Part shown: positions 45,250 to 55,960 of the stretch, piece by piece | Position numbering within the stretch: position 1 is the first letter of the stretch | Layout of the letters: every line of letters begins with the position of its first letter | Assembly: GCA_016584305.1 (NCBI GenBank) | Contig: JACEEZ010013968.1 | Location: 21,689 to 85,688, forward strand | DNA length: 64,000 nt | Origin: Chionoecetes opilio | Taxonomy: Eukaryota; Arthropoda; Malacostraca; Decapoda; Majidae | Direction: 5' to 3' | Translations under genes and position numbers: made by a program | The notes under the pieces: model-generated | Told to the model about the DNA's origin: nothing | The model's database searches: none | Seen by the model: only the letters and a program-made list of their open reading frames with translations

Positions 45250-46497
45250 AAAAGTTACCTACTCGGAAGGGGGAACCCATAGCTTAGTACATAGTAAAGA
45301 GTGAGGGTGCCATTGACTGTGTGGGGATTAAAAGTAACAGTAACCCTCGTTGCAAGGAGCACAACCCCCCTTTCCCCAAACCAATGCATTTTGCTGTCTA
45401 GGAGGGGAACATTTTTTCCAATTGTTTTAAAAACAGGCATTTCGCAATGGTTATGGAAAAAGGTTCGGGAAATAGCACACTCATACACATTAGGCTTTTT
45501 TTCGCCCCAAAGAGGCTGCCTATGGGTTGCCAGCACCCCCCGGCTTTGGGGCAAAAACATGGACAAATTGTTACGGATTGCGGGGTACTTATTTTTTTGT
45601 TATGACTTTTTAGTTGCTGGCAAGATAAGTGGAACACTTTAACTCAGGGCAGTATTTAAAAAATCAAAAAGGGAAAAGGATTAAAAATCTGAAAGGTAAG
45701 TGTCATTTTGCAGTGTCCTCTATAGATGTCGGGGGTTACAGTAGATGGAAACGGCATTCAAAAAAACCTAAAGGAAATAAATGCAGTAAAAAGGGCTAAG
45801 GAGCCCCAAAAATGTGGAAATGAGAGATTCTGGGGCTAGTTCTTTCTAGGGTAATTTGTTCCAACCTTTTGCTATGATTGCTCAACCCCTGTATAATTTT
45901 TTAAAAAAGGATACTGAAGGGGTACTGGTCAGCAGCCTTAGGGAAGCATTCAGAAGATAAAGGAAAAAAATCACCTCCCCAGATTCCTTGTTCATTTTCA
46001 AACCTAGTCTCCCATTAAAGCTATATTGATGCATCTTCTCATGGTTAGGGGCAGTCCTTTGCTCTGTAATGCCAGACGAGTCAGAGAGGCCAATACCTTT
46101 GCCTTCGTTTCTAACCCAGGCTGAAAAAAATTTTACCCCCAGATAGAAAAAGAAAGGGTTGCTCTAGGTATGGATAAAAGTTTCATATTATTTTTTGGGA
46201 AAAGAAAAATTTACACTTTTTAAAAGCCCCCCACCTCTTCTACTATTTGGGTCCAAGGCTGGGTTACCAAAAAGGGGTTTACCAGCTGCAAAGGTGGGGT
46301 ATTTAGCTGCGTCTCAAACTTAGAGTATCGGCCCCCCAAAAAGAGGGGGAAATGCTGAGCACTATCGCGTTTACCCACAGACTCTGCTCCAGACCAAAAG
46401 AAGGAAATATACGTTGTAGAAATTTTATGGCCTACCCGTTACGCAAAGAAATTGAATAGGCAACCAAAGAAAAGACCCAGTCCATCAAAATTACTCC
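45250..46497 (+). pseudogene. Ty3/gypsy RT - RNase H, heavily frameshifted
   Basis: The plus strand retains the family landmarks in order: LKVTVTLVARSTTPL (45328-45372, the RT strand with the conserved valine and asparagine region), TLGFFSPQRGCLWVAS (45487-45535), then NMDKLL (45558-45576), and an YxDD catalytic region reduced to YDFLVAG (45600-45620), so one catalytic Asp is missing. RT connection text follows (KEINAVKRAKEPQ, near 45770-45810). RNase H starts with YIDASSHG (46020-46043, first catalytic Asp). Pieces like YPQIEKE (46130-46152) and DKSFILFFGK (46172-46201) follow. A linker resembling LPVTxKEI ends near 46497, where similarity is cut by an insertion. Confidence 0.8.
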
Positions 46498-47304
46498 AAA
46501 ACCCCCCCCACCAGCCGGGGGTGACTCCGTCTCCGCATGGTCGCCCCCAACACAGTTGTGCCCCTTGGTAACACCCTACCTACAAAACAGCAGCAAGACT
46601 GCCCTAACCCCCAGCGATGCCAGTGAAAAAGCATCCGGGCCGGTAGAGTAGATGACCATACTCGGCGCATCGTCGACCCTAGCCGAGCCCCAGAGAACTC
46701 CCGTCCCCCCAGATGGCATAAGGAACTATATTTTTTAACTCTTTTATCATCTTCATTCAGGCCTAAAGACTTGGGGGAGGTAACTATCGAAAGTACTCCT
46801 TATACGTCTTCTTTATCCCCGGTAAGAAGCACATTGCGCCCTCAGGGGTAAGCGACTAAAAACACAACCGCCCAGCGGCCCGCAGCCCCCGGCGTTAACC
46901 TATACAATAGGTAGCCCTACGTTAATGTGAAACAATAAAGAGTATTATGTTCATGGTCATTTGCGGTTACTATATGTTATGGGCATTGTCTAAAAATGTA
47001 TTCCTTTTTCCGGGCGTGAAAATTGTCCTCATGGAAAAACCTCATGAAAAACGACAAAAAGGTTTAAATACCCATCTATGTCAATTCACGAACCTAGAGC
47101 CCATGCCCCCCCCCCAGATGGAGTTGGGCAAGCCCTGGTTCCTCTTTATTGGTGATGCCGTTTGTGGCGTGATGGTGGGTTGGCCGTCAAAAGTACCTAA
47201 CCACTCCCCACCCATGTGGGTTTCCCTTTCCCTCCCCCCTAACGGTCTTCTCCCCGGCTCCCACATCCCCTTGTTAATCCCTTAATTGTCCTTGACCCGT
47301 CAGA

Positions 47305-48255
47305 CTCACACACACACACACAACACACACACAACACCACAGACAAGACACAGACCGACACAGACACAGACACAGACAAGAACAGCACGACCAGACACAG
47401 ACCCACACACACACAGACACAGACAAGACCCAGAACCCGACACAGCACACCACACACACACACACACACCCCCACCACACACAGACACAGACACAGCACA
47501 GACAAGACACAGACCGACCAGACACAGACACACACGACACAGACACAGACACAGACACAGACACAGACACAGAACAGAAAGAACAGAAAAGAAAAAAAAC
47601 CAACCCAAAAACACGACAGACAAAACGACAGAAAGACAGACAGAAGACAGACAACAGACGACAGACAGAAAAAACACACAGACAACAGAAGACAACACAA
47701 ACACACACACACACACACACACACCCCCACACACACAACACACACACACACAAAAAGACACATACACAGCACAAAACCCAACACAACAGACACAAACACA
47801 ACACAACACACACACCACACACCGACACCATACACAACACACAACACCACCATACACACACACAGACATAACACAACACACACACAGACACAAACCACCA
47901 CACACACCGACAACACACACACATACACAACACAGCACACAAGACACGCAGACACACACACAGACACAGCACAGACACCCACACACACGCAACACACCCA
48001 CCCCATACACATCACAGACACCACACACCACACACACACCCACCACACACAGAACAGAAAAGACAAGCACAGAAACACACGCCAGAAAACACACACACAG
48101 ACACCACACACGACACAGACCATAGACCATCACTACACATCACAGACCAAACACAGGCCCAGACAACAAAAACGACACACACACACAGACACAGATACCA
48201 CAGACCCACCACGCCCCACACCACACACACAACACCAACACACACACCACAAAAC
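47305..48255 (+). repeat. CA/CAGA-rich microsatellite, about 950 bp
   Basis: Imperfect (CA)n with frequent ACAGAC interruptions. Three long open frames (up to about 290 codons, Thr/His/Gln-rich on plus and Cys/Val-rich on minus) are produced by the dinucleotide bias and are not genes. Confidence 0.95.
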
Positions 48256-48327
48256 ATGACGCGCGCAAAAAACATTTATATAAAAAACAAACAAAAAATA
48301 ACATTGAAACTTTTTGTATTTTTTTTC

Positions 48328-48384
48328 CCCCTTCTCTCTCTCTCTCTTTTCTCTCTCTCTCTCTCTCCTCCCCTCTCCCCCTTT

Positions 48385-48426
<42 letters not shown>

Positions 48427-48530
48427 CTTTTCCTCTCTTTCCCCCCTTTTCCCCCCCTTATCTCTCTCTCCCCTCTCTCTTCTCTCTCTCTCCTCTCTCC
48501 TTCTCTCTCTCTCTCCTCTCTCCCCTCACG
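48328..48530 (+). repeat. (CT)n-rich microsatellite
   Basis: Imperfect CT dinucleotide tract with CCCC and TTTT interruptions. Leu/Ser and Arg/Glu open frames are by-products. Confidence 0.95.
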
Positions 48531-49379
48531 TCTATTCAATGTGGTGACCTGCTATATCGCCTAAAGGGATGGCCGGTAGGGGGGCTGAGCCAGGGCATTA
48601 GCCGGGGGGCAGGTTTTTAAAGGGTTTCTTTTTTTCACCTCTAAAAGGTACAGGGCCCTCAGGTGACCCTTTTTAACCTCCTCCCTACTCAGAAATTTAA
48701 AAAATCTTTATATTTCCCTCTCAATATCTCGTCTTCATGAAGATATCTGCTTACTTTTGTGCCATGTGATAACACATTTACTAACGATGGGAATCGGACT
48801 TTCATGCACTCAAAGCAAATATATGGTGTGTTTTTAAAGAAATAAGAAGGACGAGATCCCGATTTCCACTGAATTTTTTTTAAACCCAAAAGAGACCACA
48901 CGAAGCTGGGCCCGACAAGTTCCCCTCGGGGGAGGAGAGTTTGGCCCAACGTCTTTAACCGACTAATAGCCAGTCTAATCGGACGTTGTAGCCCTTTCAT
49001 AAGGGTGTAGTCAGAGTTGTCGGTAGAACAAATGCGTAGTTCAAGAATCAAAAAATGCAAGGTAGTAAGCCGGAAAAGTTGAGAGACCAGTTTTTTAAGG
49101 ACCTTATGCAGACCTCAGGGAATAGTGAGATCAAAAAGCAGTTGCTAGAAGTATGTTTGGTGGGGAGTATGGACAAAAAATTGAGATGTTGTTGTTTAAA
49201 AATGCCCTCTGTGCGGCCATCAGAATGAACCCAAGCAGCTCGATGCATCCATGGCAAAACCCAAGAATGCGTGGCCCAAAATTACCAAATTGATTTTGCT
49301 GGCCCTTTCCTAGGCCTTCTTCTTAAAACATAGTGGATGCTTGCAGCAAGTGGGCCCGAAATTATTGTTACAACGCGCC

Positions 49380-50140
49380 AACTCAGCCAAATTTACAGAA
49401 AACCATGTGGTGTTTTTTTGTTGTTCCCGACCCAGTACCCCGGCCGAGACGAGAGACCCGAGGAACCAAGGCCGGGGGGGGGGGTTTTGGGGGGAGGCTT
49501 TGGAAAGGGAAATGGATCTCCGGCAGGTATACCGCCGTAGGGTCGCCGTCCGCCGGAACAGGGTTTTTTCGGGGAGGGCTAGGGTGGGTTCCCGGAAGCC
49601 AAAAAGGGGAGAGGGATTTTCCCCCCGAAGTGGCGCCTGGGTGAAAGGTAGCAGGTGCCGTGGGTGTTTGGCGGGCGCGCGTGGGGCGGGGCCGTGAGAG
49701 TTAACCAGTGCGCCTTTCCCGCCGCCCGGTGGCTCAGTGTGTTGATTGCGGTGACTCTGGTATGTTATAAGGCGCATAACAGTGACTGCAGTTGCAGTGG
49801 AGCGAACATTTGGGACTGCGACGGCTGAGAAGTGGCCGGGCCTATGAGGAGGAGGAGCTGTTGTGTCTCACGGTGGGCGTGAGGTTGTCTCTGTAGTGTT
49901 ACCTAGCACAATTATAGTCTGGAAAGGATGTCGTTGTGCTATTCCGCATGTGCCTGTGTGTGTGTGTGTGTGCCGTGGTGGTGATGTGCCAATATGAGGA
50001 GCCCGTGCTCAAGGCCTTAGGGGATTCATTGCTTCTGGTCCCGATTAGACACATAACCGGACTCAGCCCGATCATTCCCACGCGTCTGAGGCCAGCCCAG
50101 TAAGGGAAGCAAGTTAGTTGGGCGGCTGTGGGAGCGGGTT
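49380..50140. other. Insertion inside the integrase core
   Basis: Sequence between VDACSKWA and MESTTTQ text that has no gypsy similarity. It contains a G-run near 49477, GCCCGGTGGCTCAGTG (49723-49738), which faintly resembles a tRNA A box, and a short (TG)n at 49955-49971. No paired B box, terminal repeat or clear target duplication could be found. A degraded SINE is possible. Confidence 0.45.
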
Positions 50141-50790
50141 TGTAACACTACCAATGGAGTCCACTACCACCCAAGCTACAATTACTGCGCTAATGCCAAT
50201 CTTTGCCACACATGGTCTTCCAACTCGAACTGTGACAGATAATGGACCCCAGTTCTGTTCAAGTGAGTTTTCAGATTTTTTGAACATAAATAGAGTTTAG
50301 CATACCAGATCAGCCCCGTACCATCCGAGTACGAATGGCGAAGCTGAACGCTTTGTACAAACGTTCAAACATAACATGAAATGCCGGGGTGCAAATTCTG
50401 CTAATGTTGTATCTTGTATTAGCAAGTTCTTGTTGTCTTATAGAACAACTGACCATGGTGTTACTGGAAGGACTCCCTCACACATGTTAATGGGTAGAAG
50501 AATCAGAACTAAATTTGATCTGCTGTTGCCTGATTTTTATACGCAACAAAATCATCGTGAGTGGAGACAAGTAGAGAAACACCACAATGTAAATCATTAC
50601 CCTCCTTCATCTTCTTCTTCTTCTTGTGACCTTAGTCGCTTAGTATCGCTTCATAGGTCCTCTTCCACTTCGTCTCCTTCGTTAACAAAACTTGTTAACT
50701 CTTCCCCTGTTTATTTCACCTGGGAAAGACATTTGAATCAGTTTTCAATCCTTTGATTAATTATCATCCTAATTCATTGTCTATCATTGT

Positions 50791-50870
50791 CGTATCGGTG
50801 CTTCAGCTGTTGTTGTGTGTACTTGGGATATCAGAGAAGCCATTTTATATAACAAGCCACGTACAGGCCT
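50791..50870 (+). repeat. 80-bp LTR fragment inside gypsy pol
   Basis: Nearly identical to 51430-51509 of the 3' LTR (CGTATCGGTGC/TTCAGCTG, TTGGGATATCAGAGAAGCC, GCCACGTACAGGCCT). The homology starts about 17 bp after the TATA-like word of the LTR, near the expected transcript start, and stops before its AATAAA. It separates the integrase core from its C-terminal domain. Confidence 0.85.
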
Positions 50871-51226
50871 TCAACTCCTGTCATGGTCCGTTCATACAAT
50901 ACAGCAGATAAATGGGTACCAGGGGTTGTAAACAGGGAAGTAGGTGGTATGCATTATAATGTAAGTGTGAATGGAGGGGTATCACAACGCCACATTGACC
51001 AACTGCGACCTTGTGCTGAAGGGAATGAACAGGACTCGAACCCCCACCATGTTGAGCTTCCTCCTGTCATTCCTCCTTCTCCCCAGGTTAATCACAGTCC
51101 TCCAAGTAGTGTTCCGGACACAGTGGAAGCACAGCCAGTGGTAGGCAGGATCCTTCCCAACAGAAGTAGTCGAGGTGTTCCTCCAGCCCGACTAGATTTG
51201 TAGGTTAAGTAAAACATTTTGTTTAT

Positions 51227-51358
51227 ATATAGGGGAGAGGAAGAAAGTGTTATGTTTATGGAACAAGTGTTATGTCTATGTCAGTATATGTTACAAAACC
51301 TATGCTCATTTTTGTATCACCTAAGAATAACCATTTTTCTTTACATAGGGGAAGAAAG
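51227..51358 (+). promoter_or_regulatory. Duplicated polypurine tract upstream of the 3' LTR
   Basis: AGGGGAGAGGAAGAAAG followed by TGTTATG at 51230-51254, and AGGGGAAGAAAG followed by TGTTATGAT at 51347-51367. The second abuts the 3' LTR and is the expected plus-strand primer site. The first looks like an older or duplicated junction. Confidence 0.65.
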
Positions 51359-51695
51359 TGTTATGATTATCGTAGCTCATCCGTTTTCTGTAGTTATAGT
51401 ATTGGATCCCCCTATAAAGGGATCAAAGTCGTATCGGTGCCTCAGCTGTTGTTGTGTGTACTTGGGATATCAGAGAAGCCATTTTATATAACAAGCCACG
51501 TACAGGCCTACGTACTCCTTACGACAAATAAAGGATTATAAGGTATCGTGGCTTTCTTCATTCCCCCCAACACTTCACCGAGCATCTGGCGAAGAGTATG
51601 GGATATACATAACACAACCATATTATGTACTGCAGACAGACAACTCAACTCTGGTAACGTGTTACAGGTACGTCATCAAGGACGAGAACATAACA
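51359..51695 (+). repeat. Ty3/gypsy 3' LTR
   Basis: Starts TGTTATGATTATCG and ends CATAACA, about 337 bp. It contains TATAAAG and AATAAA and aligns with the 5' LTR across its length. It is cleaner than the 5' LTR. Confidence 0.9.
51412..51532 (+). promoter_or_regulatory. LTR core promoter (TATAAAG) and polyadenylation word (AATAAA)
   Basis: CCTATAAAGGG at 51411-51421 and AAATAAAGG at 51526-51534 are spaced as in a gypsy LTR, so R would begin near 51435-51445. The positions are read from sequence; use as a promoter is inferred. Confidence 0.55.
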
Positions 51696-52165
51696 TACGT
51701 CACGGTTTGTTTACATCGGTGCATTGTGGGGGTAAGTCGGGGTCGCCGCGGGTGGACCTACGGAGGGAAAACTACGACGATGGAAGAATTTAGTTATTTT
51801 GCGTGAAATTGATAATCCAGGTGCTTTATTACCGTGTTCTGTTCTCGCTGACAACACATAGAGAAGACCTGAGGTAATGGCTGACGTGAAGAGGCTTCTA
51901 AACTAGGAAAACAGAGTCATAACAGAGCCTCGTCAAGAGGTAAGCAAGTGGTAGGTAGTACGTATTGTTTCCCTACCACTTGCTTACCTCTAAATGAGAC
52001 TATGCTGTGACTGTTTTCTTGGTTTAGAAGCCTCTGCACATCAGCCATCCCCTCAGGTCTTCTGTAGTGTTGTCAGCGAGAATATAGCACCTGGAATATC
52101 AATTTCACCCAAAACAACTCGAAATTTTTTCTTCGTCGTAGTCTTCTCTTTGTAGGTTGTCTATA
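51696..52165. mobile_element. Hairpin element with about 195-bp arms
   Basis: 51755-51950 and 51968-52160 are inverted copies (TACGACGATGG/CGTCGTAG, AGAAGACCTGAGG/CCTCAGGTCTTCT, CTACCACTTGCTTACCTC) with a loop of about 18 bp. The outer sequence 51696-51750 (GTTTGTTTAC, GTGCATTGTGGGGG) is inverted at 56225-56275, so the two hairpin regions share an end. No protein. Confidence 0.85.
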
Positions 52166-52384
52166 TTCATGGTTATGATAGTATTAAAATACCTTATTAA
52201 TTGAGAAGAGTGTGTATGGAGTGAAGTATGTATGTATAACTAATAAGCTTTTACCTGTGATTATGAATACCTATCCTAACTGACCTGTACCTAACCTAAC
52301 CATTACCGTCGGCGAGTTTTCCTGATTTGTGTTGGGACGAGACTTTCGGTTGACGAGAGTAGACCAGGTACTGTGAGGCACGCG
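52166..52384. other. Unassigned, short TAACC words
   Basis: AT-rich, with CCTAACTGACC and CCTAACCTAACC at 52273-52300. No gene. Confidence 0.45.
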
Positions 52385-52870
52385 TGGGTAATGTCACCGT
52401 GGTTATGCAACTTTTTTATGGATGCAGTAATAAGATACATCAAAGCAAAGGTTGGTGATGTTGGTATAGAGATGAGTATAGATAATACAAAAGGGAAACT
52501 CAATATTATAGTGTTTGCAGATGACACTGTTCTACTAACAGAGTAAAATGATTTGCTAAAATTTATGTGAATTCAGTACTGTTTGTGTGAGGAGGAAACT
52601 GAAAGTTAATGTGGCCGAAAGGGAAGTGATGGTATTTAAGAAATTAAAGAGTGAAGTTATTGAGTTTGAAGATCACATTAGCATGACAGTTGAGAGCCAG
52701 AAGTAATATAATAATAATGAATGGACAGATAATGATATGGTTTAATCCCGTGAAAGTATGGAAGCACGGAAGGGGTGATAAGAGAGAGAGGTCTATAAGG
52801 AAGGAAAGTAGTGAGATCTTTGGGGCGCGTGATGAGAGGAAGGACAATGAGTAAACATCTTTACTGTTCA
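52385..52870 (+). pseudogene. Non-LTR RT fragment (FADD box), copy 1
   Basis: Plus-strand text reads MSPWLCNFFMDAVIRYIKA, IEMSIDNTKGKLN and IVFADDTVLLTE (FADD catalytic box near 52507-52530), the palm of a non-LTR reverse transcriptase. A stop follows at once, then frameshifted text resembling the thumb. The same segment recurs at 55388-55960. This is a third LINE family in the window. Only about 480 bp survive; no endonuclease, tail or target duplication is seen. Confidence 0.78.
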
Positions 52871-53049
52871 CTGCACAAGTGGCACATGCCAAAACTACAG
52901 TGATATATAACTAAGTGCTTCTAGGAGACTGCTTATTATTTGTACTGCCTTCATGCATCTACTTCAACACCATTCCCCGCAAATTTTAACATATCAGAAC
53001 CTAAATAGTAGTATATATACAAATATATACATGTATACCTACATAGGGT

Positions 53050-53650
53050 ATTATTCTAGTGTTTGCCCATACTCCCCCTGTCCCACAAAACAAGCTTGGG
53101 GACCTGGGGGAATGCGGGATATTTGGCTGGGGTACAAAATATGCGTCGCAACCACATTACATATAGTTTTTGAGTTAGGGGTGTTGAAAAAATTCCCTAG
53201 ATCTAGGGAAAATTCATTGGATTTCTTCTGAGTCCAGAGACGTGTGAACCTTTACAGAATGATGATTGAAGTGTCGAGAACCCCCCCATCCCCCGCTAGG
53301 AGGTTATGTTAGGTTAGGGTAGGTTATATTTGGGTAGGTTAGGTTAGATTTGGTTAGGTTAGATTAGGTTAGGTTAGATTTGGTTAGGTTAGCTTAGGTT
53401 AGGTTATCGGTGTGTCAAGCCCCCCGCTTGGTTAGGTTAAATTTGGTTAGGTTATGTTAATTTTGGTTAGGCAAATTTCTCTAGATATAAAGGACTTACT
53501 CTAGATCTAGGGAACTTGTGCCCCTACACAAGTCTTTAATTACGTGTTTCCGACGCATAATTTGTTCCCCACCCGAAAACCCCGCATTCCCACAGGTCCC
53601 CAAACTTGTTTGTGGGGGAAGTAGGAGAGTATGGGCAAACACTAGAAATT
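53050..53650. mobile_element. Complete long-TIR MITE with TTAGG-like core
   Basis: The left arm (53058-53230) and right arm (53470-53645) are inverted copies: GTGTTTGCCCATACT/AGTATGGGCAAACAC, AAGCTTGGGGACCTG/CAGGTCCCCAAACTTG, CCCTAGATCTAGGGA. The core (53300-53465) is a degenerate GGTTAGGTTAGATTTGGTTA array. Partial copies are at 24595, 29480 and 33270. There is no transposase. Confidence 0.85.
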
Positions 53651-54174
53651 TATCCTATATAGGTCTATACCAGGGGTCGGCAACCTCCGGCCCACGGGCC
53701 AGATTCGGCCTGCAGAGTCCGAACTCATGGCCCGTCACCCTGCTTGATATTTATATAACAATCCGGCCCGCAACAGCCTAGCCAACTCAATGAGTAAGTC
53801 GGCACCTCTCGACGTGATCGCGGCGGGTATAGCGCGGGGCAAATTTGCATGACTGAGATCTTTACCACAGAAGCACCACGGAAAATCGCCAGGGAGAAAA
53901 TGACTACATGGCAACACATGATCATGTCGAGAGGCGCCGACGTGGGACTGGCCACTATCGTGGCATCTGGCAACTCTGCATTACACGTGACGTCCCATGA
54001 GTAGTCTTCCCTCACCACCAACACTGATACTACAGAACCAACTACGGAGACTGGCCAGCGGCCAGTCTCCGTAGGAATTCGTACTGAGAAGAGGTATGCA
54101 TCAAACTTTCTTAGTCTGAAATGTACTTTTATCATTAGGGAATGTGGACAATATAAAGTGCATTTCTTGCTGCT

Positions 54175-54463
<289 letters not shown>

Positions 54464-54810
54464 CATTCACCCACTTCACCCAGCCTCCAAGCTCACAACC
54501 ACATTCACGCTCACTAGTTACTCGTATTGGTAGGTCTTGTCCCGCACGCCCGCCCAAATCAGACAATGGCTTACTGAGCCTTACTCAAACACATGCGCGC
54601 ACACTCAAACACGCCCAGTCAAACACACGCACGCCCACGCCCAACGCAGGGGCGCAACACTATGTTTGTCACAAAATACTGTGTGGACGTCTGTATCGTA
54701 ATTTTAATTATTGTATGCATTTTTTTTACTATGTAAAGTCTTGCATGTATTCGTGTCTAATATGTGGATCATTATTTCGCACTTTGTACTTATTCTTTCT
54801 TTTTCTTTCT

Positions 54811-55126
54811 TTTTAGCCAATCATCATGTCTGCCATTGTGAAGTGGACCTCGAGTGTCGGGCCTTCAACCCTGAGTGGGAGAAGTACTTTTTCACTGAAT
54901 GCTTTGGACAGGCCCAGTGCCTCATTTGCTTGAAGACTGTGGCTGTCCTCAAAGAGTATAATGTGCGCCGCCACTGGGAGACACAGCACCAAGCATCGAG
55001 CTTTGCATCGATGTCTGCTGCCGAGAGGAAGGAGGCCATTGTCAAACTGTCAGGCAACCTGCAGAAAAGCACTTCACTCTTCCGTAAGCATACTACTGAG
55101 GCTGACAAAGTGACGCGCGCCAGCCC
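54811..55126 (+). pseudogene. hAT/BED-finger transposase N-terminus, truncated
   Basis: The frame open from 54711 to 55142 becomes recognisable at about 54850 (LECRAFNPEWEKYFFTE). It contains a BED-type zinc finger: CLICLKTVAVLKEYNVRRHWETQH, shown here as Cys-x2-Cys ... His-x4-His at about 54915-54990. RKEAIVKLSGNLQ and TEADKVTRAS follow, the linker typical of the ZBED/GTF2IRD2-like group of domesticated and active hAT transposases. The protein is cut at 55126 by unrelated LINE sequence, so the RNase H-like catalytic domain is missing. The first Met codons (54711-54840) code hydrophobic, unrelated text, and an upstream intron/acceptor (TTTCTTTTTAG at about 54803-54813) is more likely the true boundary of this exon. 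Confidence 0.8.
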
Positions 55127-55388
55127 CCTTTTCCAGTCATGAGGAATGGTACCTGATTGCCACATGGCAGTCAGGACAGCATGCAACCCGCGGATCATGG
55201 CCTCACCCCCAGCTTTGAGGAGCTCCGCACTGATATTATAAACACCAGCTGCCTTTCCACCCCTCAACTTTGCTACAGCCTCTCTGATTTCGTCAAGAGA
55301 GGGTGCGGTTTCATCAATGGGAGGATCGGCATCTTCTGCCCGTAACCCAGTGGTGTGAAGCTGCTTCTCAATTGCTACCGTGATGCTA
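55127..55388 (-). pseudogene. Non-LTR RT finger-region fragment, antisense
   Basis: The minus frame reads PSLDEIREAVAKLRGGKAAG, then ISAELLKAGGEAM and TAMWQSGTIPHDWKRG, the conserved start of a LINE reverse transcriptase (the K-x-GKAAG block followed by W-K). Only about 87 codons survive. It joins hAT transposase DNA on the left and an oppositely oriented LINE palm fragment on the right, giving a two-element chimera. No catalytic residues are included. Confidence 0.82.
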
Positions 55389-55960
55389 GGATGGGTAATG
55401 TCACCGTGGTTATGCAACTTGCTTATGGATGGAGTAATCAGATACATTAAAGCACAGGTTGGTAGTGTTGGTATAGAGATGAGTATAGATAATTCAAAGG
55501 GAAGCTCAATACTATAGTGTTTGCAGATGACACTGTACTACTAGCAGAGAGTAAAAATTATTTGCAAAAAATGGTAAATGAATTCAGTACCGTCTCAACA
55601 GTACAACCAAAAGTACAACTCTCAAGCTGTGAGGAGGAAACTGAACATTAATTTGGCCAAAAGTGAAGTGATGGTATTTAAGAAATTAAAGAGTGAAGTT
55701 ATTGAGTTTGAAGATCAATACAGAATGCGAGTTGAGAGCCAGAAGCAATGTAAAATAATGATGAATGGACAGTTAATGGCTCTATCCAGTGCAAGTATGG
55801 AGGCACGGAAGGGGAGATAAGAGAGAGAGCCCTGCAAGGAAGGAAAGTACAGTGTTATCCTTGGGGCGCGTGATGAGATGAAGGACAGTGAGTAAGGAAG
55901 GCGCTTAGAAATAGCACAATAGTTCCGACAGTAACATATGCAACCGAGACCTGGACGTGG
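55389..55960 (+). pseudogene. Non-LTR RT fragment (FADD box), copy 2
   Basis: Same family as 52385-52870: NVTVVMQLAYGWS at the start, VFADDTVLLAESKN near 55520-55557, MVNEFSTV, then KSEVMVFKKLKSEVIEFE (55650-55712) and RVESQKQCKIMMNG, QYKYGG-like and GEIRERALQGRK text (55795-55845). The final readable piece, NSTIVPTVTYATETWTWN (55912-55962), is the usual C-terminal LINE phrase. Frameshifts and stops break it. It extends about 90 bp further 3' than copy 1. Confidence 0.8.

Larger units (their letters stand above)
46498..49040. other. Insertion or insertions inside gypsy pol, including microsatellites
   Basis: The gypsy linker stops near 46497 and resumes near 49040 just before the integrase zinc finger. 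The 2.5 kb between does not belong to the family. It contains unassigned DNA (46500-47300), a CA-rich tract (47305-48255), a CT-rich tract (48328-48530) and unassigned DNA (48530-49040). A minus frame at 48689-49060 has no recognisable domain. Confidence 0.55.
49040..51203 (+). pseudogene. Ty3/gypsy integrase, split by an insertion and one stop
   Basis: The integrase inserts element cDNA using a D-D-E catalytic triad. The zinc-finger end (CPLCAA-like text near 49200) precedes the catalytic core: the first Asp is in IDFAGPFLG (49293-49319) and VDACSKWA follows after a frame slip (about 49332). An unrelated 760-bp insertion (about 49380-50140) interrupts, and the core resumes as MESTTTQATITAL (50154). 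The second Asp is in TDNGPQF (Asp at 50238-50240). A single TAG at 50298-50300 follows, then YHPSTNGEAER in the same frame with the catalytic Glu at 50346-50348. The C-terminal part (50376-50570) and a GPY/F-like end (50883-51203, MVRSYNTADKWVPGVV) are separated by another insert holding an LTR fragment. Confidence 0.85.
43498..51695 (+). mobile_element. Ty3/gypsy LTR retrotransposon, decayed and interrupted
   Basis: Two direct LTRs (43498-43827 and 51359-51695) bound an interior with gag-like text, RT, RNase H and DDE integrase in Ty3/gypsy order (protein order RT-RNase H-integrase on the plus strand). A TGGCGACGAG primer-binding-like site follows the 5' LTR, and purine tracts precede the 3' LTR. 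Insertions at about 46500-49040, 49380-50140 and 50590-50880 and many frame breaks make it non-functional. The flanks do not show a convincing target-site duplication (TAGT on the left, TACG on the right). No envelope-like frame is seen. Confidence 0.88.

Noticed and set aside
47239..48133. Open frames of up to about 290 codons, Cys/Val-rich on minus and Thr/His-rich on plus
   Set aside because: They lie exactly over a CA-rich dinucleotide tract; three frames are open at once and no domain is present.
49723..49800. SINE head in the gypsy insertion
   Set aside because: Only a faint A-box-like match; no B box, tail or target duplication, so it is left as unassigned insertion.
43498..51695. Endogenous retrovirus with envelope gene
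   Set aside because: No envelope-like frame, signal peptide or membrane segment follows the integrase; the structure fits a Ty3/gypsy retrotransposon.
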